Below the pieces are notes generated by a model. It was not told the origin of the DNA, did not search any database, and saw only the letters and a program-made list of their open reading frames with translations. Positions 1 through 8,246 of a stretch of 64,000 nucleotides of DNA are shown in pieces (the stretch's first letter is position 1; every line of letters begins with the position of its first letter). Source of the stretch: Lachnospiraceae bacterium (GTDB lineage Bacteria; Bacillota; Clostridia; Lachnospirales; Lachnospiraceae); assembly GCA_009911035.1 (NCBI GenBank), contig QXWO01000013.1, positions 41,796 through 105,795 of the forward strand, read 5' to 3'. A program made the position numbers and the translations under genes.

Positions 1-209
1 TTAATTTAATACAACAAGTTACGAGGAATGTAAATATTCCTGTAATTATTCATGGAGGTGCCGGATGCAAAAAGGATGTTGAAGAGGCAGTAAATTTAGG
101 TAAAGCATCAGCGGTTGCATTGGGGAGCATGGTAGTGTATCAAAATAAAGATATGGGTGTTTTGATTAATTATAGTAGAGAGTATGATTTTGGATGTAGG
201 AGTAAATAG
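1..209 (+). CDS. HisF-like amidotransferase cyclase subunit, C-terminal fragment
   Basis: The gene runs in from the left edge; only its last 68 codons are visible, ending at the TAG at 207-209. The fragment reads IPVIIHGGAGCKKDVEEAV and then ALGSMVVYQN, which is the end of the (beta/alpha)8 barrel with the phosphate-binding GGAG and GSM loops of HisF. It lies inside a surface-glycan locus, not a histidine operon. It is therefore probably the HisF2/WbuZ-type partner of a sugar amidotransferase, which supplies ammonia for amide or amidine groups on N-acetyl sugars. The HisH-like and PseA/WbpG-like partners would lie upstream of the window. The family is seen directly; the pathway role is inferred from context. 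Confidence 0.8.
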   Translation, partial: NLIQQVTRNVNIPVIIHGGAGCKKDVEEAVNLGKASAVALGSMVVYQNKDMGVLINYSREYDFGCRSK

Positions 210-235
210 AGTATAAGTAGACAGGGAGAAGATAT

Positions 236-1030
236 ATGAAAGTAGTTTTCCTTTGCGCGTCTGAATATGGATTCGAATGTCTAAGATGTGTATGTGATAT
301 TTTAAATTGTAATGTTGTTGGGGTTATTACAATGCCTAAGCAATATGAAATTACTTATGATAATGGAAGGAAAAGCAGAATAGCTGATAATCCAATTTTA
401 GATGAATTATTTGAGTTTTGTGAGTTAGGTAAAAAGGAACTGTTTATATCAAAAAAAGTAAATAGCTTGGAGACTATAAATAAAGTGAAAAAATGGAGTC
501 CTGATTTGATTATTGTATCAGGCTGGTATCAGATTATAAAAAAGGATATTTTAGATTTACCATCTAAGGGAGTTATTGGTTTACATGCATCTATGTTACC
601 CCAATATAGAGGTGGAGCTCCTTTGGTATGGCAAATGATTAATGGAGAAGAATATGCGGGAATAAGCCTTTTTTATATGGATGAGGGATGTGATACAGGC
701 GATATTATAGCACAGAAACAAGTGAAAATATGTGATGGTGATACCATTAAAGAATTGTATGAAAGAGTAGGGAAAACAGGGATTGACCTGTTACGTGAGA
801 ATATACCGCTGATTGAAAGTGGAACCGCAAATAGATTTAAACAAGACGATGGTTACGAGGGGAGTGTTTTTCCGCCTAGAACAGAAGAAGATGGTTTGAT
901 TGATTGGCGAAAGTCTTCAAAAGATATTATGAATTTTGTGAGAGCACAAACAAGACCATATCCAGGAGCGTATACAATTATTGGGAATAAAAAAATAACT
1001 ATTTGGGATTGCAGCATTGAGGACATTTAA
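236..1030 (+). CDS. sugar N-formyltransferase (Fmt/ArnA-N family)
   Basis: Product of 264 aa, matching the formyl_trans_N fold shared by methionyl-tRNA formyltransferase and sugar N-formyltransferases that use N10-formyl-tetrahydrofolate. The loop GLHASMLPQYRGGAPLVW (about residues 117-134) and the later GCDTGDI carry the catalytic His and Asp. The Asn two residues before the His in ArnA-type enzymes is Gly here, a change I believe occurs in some subfamilies but cannot verify. The protein is shorter than Fmt and sits next to a DegT aminotransferase, so the substrate is probably an aminosugar nucleotide rather than tRNA. The start is set by GGGAGAAG just upstream of ATG 236. The next gene begins 3 bases after the stop. 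Confidence 0.82.
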   Translation: MKVVFLCASEYGFECLRCVCDILNCNVVGVITMPKQYEITYDNGRKSRIADNPILDELFEFCELGKKELFISKKVNSLETINKVKKWSPDLIIVSGWYQIIKKDILDLPSKGVIGLHASMLPQYRGGAPLVWQMINGEEYAGISLFYMDEGCDTGDIIAQKQVKICDGDTIKELYERVGKTGIDLLRENIPLIESGTANRFKQDDGYEGSVFPPRTEEDGLIDWRKSSKDIMNFVRAQTRPYPGAYTIIGNKKITIWDCSIEDI

Positions 1031-1032
1031 TT

Positions 1033-1590
1033 ATGGAAAGCAAAATAAAAAGACATATAGAAAAAAAGCAATATATTATGCAGAGTAAGTATGACCGTTT
1101 TTTGCCAATAGCAGAGTTATTTGTTGATAGATGGAAAAAGGCAAAGAAATTGGGATGGGGAAAAGGGACAAGTGTATATGATAGTTGTATTGTGATGGGG
1201 AATGTTGAAGTCGGGGGGGGGTGTTGGATAGGACCTAATACTTTGCTTGATGGTACAGGCGGAGGAATTGAGATAGGGAATCACTGCGATATTTCAGCAG
1301 GCGTTCAGATATATACGCATGATAGCATAGAACGCTGTATAACTGAAAGCAAAGCCATAAAAAAATCTGCGGTGAAAATTGGTAATAATTGTTATATTGC
1401 ACCACAGTGTATAATTTCAAAAGGAGTTTCAATAGGAAATCAATGTGTTATAGCGGCTAATAGTTTTGTTAATAGAAGTTATGGAAATCAATGTATTATA
1501 GCAGGAACTCCAGCCAAACAAATTGGAGAAGTCAACATAGACAGTAATGGAAATGTTGAGTTTATATATTTTAAAAAGGAAGATCGGTGA
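1033..1590 (+). CDS. hexapeptide-repeat O/N-acetyltransferase with in-frame G9 tract
   Basis: Product of 185 aa with repeated [LIV]-G-x4 hexapeptides from about residue 50 to 160, forming a left-handed beta helix. The segment around IYTHDSIERC has the His expected in acyl-CoA-dependent sugar acetyltransferases, and the end AGTPAKQIGEV is typical of the family. It probably acetylates an amino or hydroxyl group of a nucleotide sugar in this locus. A run of nine G at 1213-1221 starts on a codon boundary and encodes Gly-Gly-Gly (residues 61-63). In this copy the gene is in frame. Gain or loss of one G would truncate the protein early, so the gene looks phase variable. Its last bases overlap the upstream extension of the next reading frame, but the next gene's likely start follows the stop. 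Confidence 0.82.
   Translation: MESKIKRHIEKKQYIMQSKYDRFLPIAELFVDRWKKAKKLGWGKGTSVYDSCIVMGNVEVGGGCWIGPNTLLDGTGGGIEIGNHCDISAGVQIYTHDSIERCITESKAIKKSAVKIGNNCYIAPQCIISKGVSIGNQCVIAANSFVNRSYGNQCIIAGTPAKQIGEVNIDSNGNVEFIYFKKEDR
1213..1221 (+). repeat. G9 homopolymer in acetyltransferase gene (in-frame state)
   Basis: Nine consecutive G in an otherwise A+T-rich coding sequence, encoding three Gly codons exactly in register. Tracts of this length slip during replication and act as on/off switches in contingency genes of other bacteria. The current length gives an open frame. Confidence 0.75.
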
Positions 1591-1594
1591 AAAA

Positions 1595-2815
1595 ATGACG
1601 ATACCTATTACTAAGCCATATTTTGATGGAAATGAATATAATTATATAAAAGAAACGCTAAATTCAGGATGGGTAGCGCAAGGAAAGATGACAGAAAAAT
1701 TTGAAAAAGAAGTGGCAGAACATGAGGGTATAAAATATGCTGTTGCAGTTTCAAGTTGTACCACAGCGTTACATTTAGCATTGTTGGTGAGTGGTATTGG
1801 AAGTGGAATGGATGTCTTGATACCAGCATTTACCTTTGTCGCTACAGCAAATGCAGTCTGCTATACAGGTGCGGCTCCTATATTAGTGGATATTGACATA
1901 GATACCTTTAATATATCAATTCAAGAAATTGAGAAAACTATAGGTGAAAAGTATGTATGGGATAATCAGAAGAATTGCCTGATTAATAAAATATCGAATA
2001 ATGTTTTGAAGGCAATTTTGCCCGTACATCAATTTGGTTTATGTGCAGATATGAAAAAATTAAATCAAATTGCTAAAAAATACAGGTTAACTATTATAGA
2101 AGATGCTGCATGTGCATTAGGAGCCAAAATAGGGGAAAAACATCAAGGACAATTTGGCAATATTAGTTGTGTAAGCTTTCATCCGCGTAAATGTATTACG
2201 ACTGGCGAAGGCGGGATGGTATTTACTGATGAAGAGAGAATATATAAAGCATTGAAAGCATTAAGGAGCCATGGAGCTACTGTATCTGAGGTAAAACGTC
2301 ATAATTCAAAATATGGTTTTTTATTACCAGACTATACAGAACTTGGATATAATTATCGTCTTTCGGATATACAATCGGCATTGGGATGTGCACAAATTGA
2401 AAAGTTAGATTATATATTGTCGATGCGCCGGGAGGCAGCTGATAATTATAGAAGAATAATGAAAAAGTATGATTGGTTGATTATGCCTTATGAACCAAAA
2501 GAATATTGTCATACATACCAATCGTTTGTATGTAGGTTAAATATAAAAAATATCTCATTAGAAGAACAGAGTGGAAGCAGAAATCAAATTCTTAATTTTC
2601 TTGAAAATGAAGGTGTGCAGACAAGGCAGGGGACGCACGCTATCCATTTATTAGGATATTATAAGCAAAAATATAGATTCAGTGCCGAGGATTTTCCCAA
2701 CGCATATAAGGCTGATTTGTTAAGTATGTCTCTTCCTTTATATGTAGGAATTACAGAAGAAGAGCAAATGAATATTGCAAGGTTATTGGAAAAGGCATTC
2801 GATGGATTATATTAG
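1595..2815 (+). CDS. DegT/DnrJ/EryC1/StrS-family PLP aminotransferase
   Basis: Sugar aminotransferase of 406 aa from ATG 1595. The frame stays open further upstream, but that part overlaps the previous gene. An AAGGAAGA site precedes 1595 and the protein then begins MTIPITKPYFDG as family members do. The family signatures are the N-terminal GWVAQGK, the cofactor-contacting DAACALGA and the Schiff-base lysine in SFHPRKCITTGEGG. It would transfer an amino group to a keto-sugar nucleotide. The neighbouring acetyl- and formyltransferases could then acylate that amine, giving a three-gene module for an N-acylated aminosugar. The exact sugar cannot be read from the sequence. Confidence 0.88.
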   Translation: MTIPITKPYFDGNEYNYIKETLNSGWVAQGKMTEKFEKEVAEHEGIKYAVAVSSCTTALHLALLVSGIGSGMDVLIPAFTFVATANAVCYTGAAPILVDIDIDTFNISIQEIEKTIGEKYVWDNQKNCLINKISNNVLKAILPVHQFGLCADMKKLNQIAKKYRLTIIEDAACALGAKIGEKHQGQFGNISCVSFHPRKCITTGEGGMVFTDEERIYKALKALRSHGATVSEVKRHNSKYGFLLPDYTELGYNYRLSDIQSALGCAQIEKLDYILSMRREAADNYRRIMKKYDWLIMPYEPKEYCHTYQSFVCRLNIKNISLEEQSGSRNQILNFLENEGVQTRQGTHAIHLLGYYKQKYRFSAEDFPNAYKADLLSMSLPLYVGITEEEQMNIARLLEKAFDGLY

Positions 2816-2839
2816 TGGAATTTTAGAAAGGGATAAGGC

Positions 2840-4039
2840 ATGCAAAAAGTCAAATATTTAATATTGGGAGCTGGTCCGGCAGGATTAAGCTTTGCATGTA
2901 AGTTAAGCCAAGAGGGAGAGCGAAATTTTCTTGTATTGGAAAAAGAAGATACTGCAGGTGGACTATGTAGAAGTGAGATAGTTGATCATGCACCTATAGA
3001 TATTGGGGGGGGGCATTTTTTAGATACAAAGGATAATGAAGTGTTAGACTTTCTGTTTCATTTTATGCCACAGGAAGAATGGAATTTATTTAAGAGAGAC
3101 TCACATATTGAAATAGGTAATTTACAAATTGATCATCCCATGGAAGCTAATATATGGCAGATGAATATAGATAATCAGATAGAATACTTGAAATCGATAG
3201 CTGTAGCAGGATGTAATGCAGGAATAAAAAAGCCAGAGTTGTTTTCACAATGGATTATATGGAAGCTGGGAAGACGAATAGCTGATGATTATATGTTGCC
3301 ATATAACCAAAAATTATTTGGAAGTAATTTTGAGGAATTAGGTACATACTGGCTTGAGAAACTTCCTAATGTTTCTTTTGAAGAAACGCTAAGAAGCTGT
3401 ATTGAAAAGAAGCCTTATGGTAAGGAACCAGCACATACATTTTTTTATTATCCTAAAAAATATGGATATGGAGAAGTATGGAGAAGAATGGCTGATTCAA
3501 TTAAAAACAAAATTATATATGGATATAAAGTTAAAATGCTTGATGTTGTAAATAGAGTAATTAATAATGAATATGCGGCAGAATATATAATAAATACTTG
3601 TCCATGGAGTGATTTTGAATTAGACAATATCCCTTATAATTTGAAAGCGGATACTAATTTATTAAAATATGTATCTATATGTGTGGAATATGATAATAAA
3701 GAATTAGCGTCACCAGCGCAATGGGTGTATATTCCAAGTCAAGAAGTAATGGAGCATAGAATTTTAATAAGAAAAAATTTTATTACAGGAGCGAAAGGGT
3801 ATTGGAAAGAAATTAATTTTGAAAGATATAAAAATGAAAGCAATAAGGTATCATATTGCAATACATATTCTTACCCAGTGAATAGTATGGATAAGCCAAG
3901 AATAATGAATAGTTTGTTAAGTAGTATGAAGTTAAAAAATATATTTGGGCTTGGACGATGGGGTGAATGGGAGCATTTAAATTCAGATGCTGTAGTAAGA
4001 CATGCACTGAATTTAGTCCAAATAATAAAAAGTGGATGA
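2840..4039 (+). CDS. FAD-dependent oxidoreductase, UDP-galactopyranose-mutase/protoporphyrinogen-oxidase-like, with G9 tract
   Basis: Product of 399 aa beginning with the dinucleotide-binding fold LGAGPAGLSFACKL, followed by the acidic end of strand 2 (LVLEKED) and a GGLCRS flavin motif. It resembles amine-oxidase/UGM-type flavoproteins often found in capsule and O-antigen loci. It is not a canonical Glf: a much better Glf is encoded at 34651. The substrate is unknown. A nine-G run at 3005-3013 encodes Gly-Gly-Gly within IDIGGGHFLD, close to the FAD site, and is currently in frame. A one-base change would cut the product to about 60 residues. Confidence 0.75.
   Translation: MQKVKYLILGAGPAGLSFACKLSQEGERNFLVLEKEDTAGGLCRSEIVDHAPIDIGGGHFLDTKDNEVLDFLFHFMPQEEWNLFKRDSHIEIGNLQIDHPMEANIWQMNIDNQIEYLKSIAVAGCNAGIKKPELFSQWIIWKLGRRIADDYMLPYNQKLFGSNFEELGTYWLEKLPNVSFEETLRSCIEKKPYGKEPAHTFFYYPKKYGYGEVWRRMADSIKNKIIYGYKVKMLDVVNRVINNEYAAEYIINTCPWSDFELDNIPYNLKADTNLLKYVSICVEYDNKELASPAQWVYIPSQEVMEHRILIRKNFITGAKGYWKEINFERYKNESNKVSYCNTYSYPVNSMDKPRIMNSLLSSMKLKNIFGLGRWGEWEHLNSDAVVRHALNLVQIIKSG
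3005..3013 (+). repeat. G9 homopolymer in flavoprotein gene (in-frame state)
   Basis: Nine G starting on a codon boundary and coding Gly-Gly-Gly, the same design as in the acetyltransferase gene upstream and the WcbI-domain gene downstream. Confidence 0.75.
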
Positions 4040-4074
4040 ATATCATTAAGAATGGGGTTATAAAAAGGTGAATT

Positions 4075-5212
4075 ATGAAGAATATAGTTATATGGGGAAC
4101 TGGAGTGATAGGAAGAAGCCTGTACTATAATTTGTGCGGGGGGGGGGTATAACGTTAAATATTTTGTGGATAATTCACAAAGAGATGTTTTTTACAATTG
4201 TAAGGTATTGAGACCTACTAAGGAGAATTGCAGTAAATATCTGGTCGTTGTAGCGAGTAATCTTTATTATGAAGATATTGCGATACAATTGATGGAATAT
4301 GGACTGGAAGAATTAAAAGATTATATACCTTATCAAGCGTTGGGGAAGAAAATTGTAATACTGCATGGAAATTGCCATATTGGTATAATAAAGTCGTATT
4401 TAAATACGTCTAAAAGTTTTAAAGACAAATATTATATTTATTCAATTCCAATGATACAACATAATAAAAAAGGCTATATTAAAGAGCATTTATTATCGAA
4501 TTGTGATGTTTTCATATATCAAGATATACAAGCTGATAATCAATATGATATACGGTTATCTGAGGAGTATCTGCTTCCCAAGGTAAGAAATATGAAGATA
4601 TGTATTCCCAATATTTATGGTATGGGAAAGATATTTTATCCACAGGCAAAAAAAGGTAAAGAAGATTGCCTGTGGAGTAATCCCAGCGGCAGGGAAATTC
4701 CAGGGGGATTATTTAATTTCAGAGATGAGAATATTGATAGTTTATGGCGTAAGGGAGAAAGAAAGATTGAAAAAATTGTAGAATATCTAAGGGGACCTAT
4801 ATATGACAAAGAAAATGTAAAAAATGAATTTGAACATATGTTTTCAAAAATGGAAGAAAGAGAAAAACATTGGGATGTTAAGATATTGGAATATATAAAA
4901 CAAAATTATAAAAAGCAACAAATGTTTTATGAACCGGCGCATCCTTGTAATAACATATTAAGAAAGATTAGTGAAGAAATTCTTGTAATGTTGGATATAG
5001 ATATTAATGAATTACAAGAAATAGAAGAAAGTTTTGGTGTGTCTGAAATGCCTATTTATAAATGTGTTAAAGAGGCATTAGAATTGAAATTTGAACGAAA
5101 ATATATTAGAAATGTTCCACCTATAGAAGAATCAAAACTTACAGAAAAAGACATGGATTTAAAGGAATATTGCAGAGAATATTGTTATTGGTGCTTTGAA
5201 TGGTTAGATTAA
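4075..5212 (+). CDS. Rossmann module + WcbI-domain protein, frameshifted (OFF) at a G10 tract
   Basis: Translation from ATG 4075 (after AAAAAGGTG) gives the locus-wide module start KNIVIWGTGVIGRSLYYNL. It then enters a ten-G run at 4138-4147, loses frame and stops after about 45 codons. With nine G the frame continues as CGGGYNVKYFVDNSQRDV into the long open frame that ends at 5212, giving about 378 aa. The C-terminal part contains LHGNCHIGIIKSYL and HPCNNILR, matching the WcbI polysaccharide-biosynthesis domain, an SGNH-like fold implicated in acyl modification of capsule sugars. As sequenced the gene is OFF, or expressed only from an internal start near 4166. A sequencing miscount of one G would equally explain it. 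Confidence 0.78.
4138..4147 (+). repeat. G10 homopolymer, probable phase-variation switch (OFF length)
   Basis: Ten G in a row interrupt the reading frame. Nine would restore a full-length gene with a Gly-Gly-Gly linker, the state seen in the two neighbouring genes with G9 tracts. Confidence 0.8.
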
Positions 5213-5239
5213 GTATTTTGATGAAAAAGGGAGAAACTG

Positions 5240-7177
5240 ATGTTTTCTTATGTGCAATGCGACAAAATTACTGTGGATGCTTTATGTAAGTCAAAGTTGG
5301 AAAAGCTGTATTTATTATATATGCAACACAAATTTAATTTGCTGGGTAGTGGATTCGTCAAAGTAAATTATAAATTACGGGCCAAAGGTATACACGGAAA
5401 AAGATATATTAGTCTATGTATGGCTAGGTATGAAAGGATTGCATATAAAAAGTTGCATTATAATAAAGTAATGGGCATTTATGAACCAATTAATTGGTTT
5501 TTAGACTATAAAAGTGGATTTTTTTTTAATCCTGTAAAGTATTGCACTGTAAGAAAATGTCAAAAAATAATAGGTAAATATGAGGGCGTAGATATAAAAT
5601 GTCCATGGGAACTGGGGAGATTTTATCATTTTGTTCAGCTATCTGTATTGGCAATTAGTGATGTCAAATATAGAGAAAGTATTATTCTTGAATTTAAAAA
5701 TGAAATTATAGATTTTATTGTAATGAATCCAGTTGGTAAAACAGTTCAATGGGCTACACCTATGGATGTATCTATTAGAATAGTTAATTTATTGCTTTCT
5801 TATGATATATTGCATCAATTGGATAAAAACAACTATTTAGATAGCGAGTTTAAAAATAATTTCCACAAATTAATAGAAGTGAGTTTAAAGTTTGTAATTG
5901 ATAGATTGGAGTATAGTGGGAAGGGATGTGGTTCAAATCATTATCTATCAAATATAGTTGGAATTATTTTTGCAGCGGCATATTTACCAGATAGTCCCAG
6001 GTATAATGCATATTTGGTATTTGGAGTTCAGGAATTAATAGAGCAAGTAAAGAAACAATTTTATTTAGAGGGGGGACATTTCGAAGGGTCTACAAGTTAT
6101 CATAGACTTAGTGCAGAATTTGTAATATATGCAACAGCTTTGGTGTATGGAGTTTTAAAAACAAAAAAAAGAAATGCTTTTTTAGATTATAAGTTTGAAG
6201 CTTTAGAACGATTAAAAAGATTAAAATGCCAAAAATATAATTTAAAAACGAAAGAATTTTTCCCACAGTGGTATATTGACCGTATATACAATATGGGGGT
6301 ATTTACGAAAACTATTTTGAAGGAAAATAATGAAATAGTTCAAATAGGCGATAATGATAGTGGGCGATTAATAAAATTAACACCAATGGGAATAGGTTCA
6401 GATGATATATCATTGGATCATAGAACACTTATATCTGAAATTGCCGGTATTTTTAACACTTCATATTTTGATAAAGAAGTAACGGAAATACCTTTAGAAC
6501 ATTGTATGGTGAGTACATTAGCAGCGGGGAAGAAAGTGGAGGGAAATATAGCTAACACAAAGCTTGTTCAATACGGTATTTATATTGGTAACAGTTTGAG
6601 ATATATAAAAGAAACTGTTGTATATAAGGAGTTTCCAAAGAGTATAAATCTTTTGGAAAATATAGAAATTAATTACTACAAAGATTTTGGGATTTTAGTT
6701 TTCAAAGGGAAAAGGTTATTTTTAAATATGGTTATTGATACTGCAGGAAGTAAAGAGTTTCCTGGTCATACACACAATGATAAGTTATCGATTGAGGTTA
6801 TGATAGACGGCAAATATATTACCAGAGATTCGGGGGGATATATTTATACTGCTGATTCGTATATCAGGGATAAGTTTAGAAGTGTAAAGGCTCATAATAC
6901 CATACATGTAAGAGAATACGAACAAAATATATTTACTGAGATATTTGGAATGCAAGTGCGTACGAAAGCAACGCTGGTTTATTGTTCTAAGAATAGAATT
7001 ATTGGAAGGGTGAAGTATGCAGATATAGAACATATTAGGGAAATTCAGATTACAAATAATGCGGTTGTAGTTAAAGATTATGCAAATAGACAGTTTTCAG
7101 TTGGGTTTACAAATAAAATATATTCAACAGAATATGGAAGGATTGAAAGAAGCAGGAAAAGAGGGGGGGAAATATGA
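5240..7177 (+). CDS. heparinase II/III-family protein (alginate-lyase-like N domain)
   Basis: Product of 645 aa. The N-terminal half has an (alpha/alpha) toroid with SNHYLSNIVG and EGGHFEGSTSYHRLS, where the lyase His and Tyr are found. The C-terminal beta domain has GHTHNDKLSIE and DSGGYIYT followed by RSVKAHNT, the heparinase II/III signature. Such proteins cleave or rearrange uronate-containing polysaccharides by beta-elimination. Being next to wecB/wecC fits a uronate-containing glycan, so it may trim or recycle the product made here. No signal peptide is visible, which is odd for a secreted lyase. The gene ends in an ATGA overlap with the next gene; a G7 run just before it doubles as the downstream ribosome binding site. 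Confidence 0.85.
   Translation: MFSYVQCDKITVDALCKSKLEKLYLLYMQHKFNLLGSGFVKVNYKLRAKGIHGKRYISLCMARYERIAYKKLHYNKVMGIYEPINWFLDYKSGFFFNPVKYCTVRKCQKIIGKYEGVDIKCPWELGRFYHFVQLSVLAISDVKYRESIILEFKNEIIDFIVMNPVGKTVQWATPMDVSIRIVNLLLSYDILHQLDKNNYLDSEFKNNFHKLIEVSLKFVIDRLEYSGKGCGSNHYLSNIVGIIFAAAYLPDSPRYNAYLVFGVQELIEQVKKQFYLEGGHFEGSTSYHRLSAEFVIYATALVYGVLKTKKRNAFLDYKFEALERLKRLKCQKYNLKTKEFFPQWYIDRIYNMGVFTKTILKENNEIVQIGDNDSGRLIKLTPMGIGSDDISLDHRTLISEIAGIFNTSYFDKEVTEIPLEHCMVSTLAAGKKVEGNIANTKLVQYGIYIGNSLRYIKETVVYKEFPKSINLLENIEINYYKDFGILVFKGKRLFLNMVIDTAGSKEFPGHTHNDKLSIEVMIDGKYITRDSGGYIYTADSYIRDKFRSVKAHNTIHVREYEQNIFTEIFGMQVRTKATLVYCSKNRIIGRVKYADIEHIREIQITNNAVVVKDYANRQFSVGFTNKIYSTEYGRIERSRKRGGEI
7163..7169 (+). promoter_or_regulatory. 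G7-containing ribosome binding site at ATGA junction
   Basis: AGAGGGGGGGAAAT precedes ATG 7174 and serves as the Shine-Dalgarno sequence. It also encodes the last residues (RGGEI) of the upstream lyase. A length change here would alter both the lyase C-terminus and the spacing for the next start. Confidence 0.5.
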
Positions 7178-8136
7178 TAGTTAATCAATATAAAATAAAA
7201 TCTGGAATGAATTTTGATGAAACTCCAATATGGCTGTATATATTATGGAAAATAGGTTTTACATGTAATAAATGTTTTCCAAATGAAAAGTATGCTTTGT
7301 ATGAAAAGTGGATTTTAAAAAAATATAGACAGTTAATTTTGGCGAAAGAAACAGACTGTTATCTAAAAAAATATTATGATAAAAGATCTTTACCAATGTT
7401 TACATCGATTGAAATTGAAGTGATTAATCGATGTAATGGGGAATGTCCGTTTTGTCCTGTGAATAGATATGCAGATATTAGAAAGTTAAAAAAAATGGAT
7501 GAAAAGCTTTTTTTTAAGATTATAAATGAACTTGGAGAAATGAATTATACAGGAAGATTGGCACTACATTCAAATAACGAACCTTTGCTAGATTCTAGGA
7601 TTATTGATTTTGCGAAATATGCACGAGAGAAAGTTCCTAATGCATATATTTATATGTATACAAATGGTACTCTTCTCACATTAGATAAATTCAAAATAAT
7701 AATTTCATTGTTGGATAAAATTATTATTGATAATTACAACGATGAATTAGAGATGCATAAAAATGTTCAGGACATTCATAATTATTGTAAACAAAACAAA
7801 AATATTGATAGAAAAGTGGAAATTCATCTTAGGAAAATACATGAGGTTTTAAGTACAAGGGGAGGTCAATCTCCTAATAATAATAGGCGAAAGACTATAA
7901 AAATGTCGTGCATACTTCCATATAAACAAATGGTTGTTAGGCCAGATGGAAAAATAAGCCTTTGTTGTAACGATGCATATGGAAAAAATACAATGGCAGA
8001 TTTGAATAGAATGACTTTGAAAGAAGCCTGGTACTCTGCCCAATATGAGAGAGCTAGAAAGCTTCTCAGAAGTGGAAGAACTCAAATTAGATTGTGCAAA
8101 TATTGTGACACAATGCCAAATCCCAAAACATACTAA
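7174..8136 (+). CDS. radical SAM / SPASM-domain enzyme
   Basis: Product of 320 aa. The [4Fe-4S] motif is C87-x3-C91-x2-C94 in NRCNGECPFCPVNR. A C-terminal SPASM-type auxiliary cluster region follows, with CILPYKQMVVRPDG, SLCCNDAYG and RLCKYCDTM. It is closely related to the C-terminal part of the protein at 22343; both contain SNNEPLLD, FTNGTLLTLDKF or close variants, and LIIDNY-like segments. Relatives act on peptides or on small polar substrates. In a glycan locus, a sugar or peptide-linked sugar modification is plausible but not shown. About 110 bases without a gene follow. Confidence 0.85.
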   Translation: MIVNQYKIKSGMNFDETPIWLYILWKIGFTCNKCFPNEKYALYEKWILKKYRQLILAKETDCYLKKYYDKRSLPMFTSIEIEVINRCNGECPFCPVNRYADIRKLKKMDEKLFFKIINELGEMNYTGRLALHSNNEPLLDSRIIDFAKYAREKVPNAYIYMYTNGTLLTLDKFKIIISLLDKIIIDNYNDELEMHKNVQDIHNYCKQNKNIDRKVEIHLRKIHEVLSTRGGQSPNNNRRKTIKMSCILPYKQMVVRPDGKISLCCNDAYGKNTMADLNRMTLKEAWYSAQYERARKLLRSGRTQIRLCKYCDTMPNPKTY

Positions 8137-8246
8137 ATTATATTGTGATTTATATATTGTTTTCATAGTATAAGTAAAGAAAACTATATGGATATTAACT
8201 TTGGCTTAAATTTAGGTAGGATTTTATGAAAGGCAGATTTAAATAA

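Noticed and set aside
2840-4039. Calling the first flavoprotein glf
   Set aside because: It lacks the HxxGxHxFHT-type and YxxKQWG signatures, which the gene at 34651 has.
5519-5527. T9 run in the lyase gene
   Set aside because: In such A+T-rich DNA long T runs are expected; the frame is intact and Phe-Phe-Phe is plausible.
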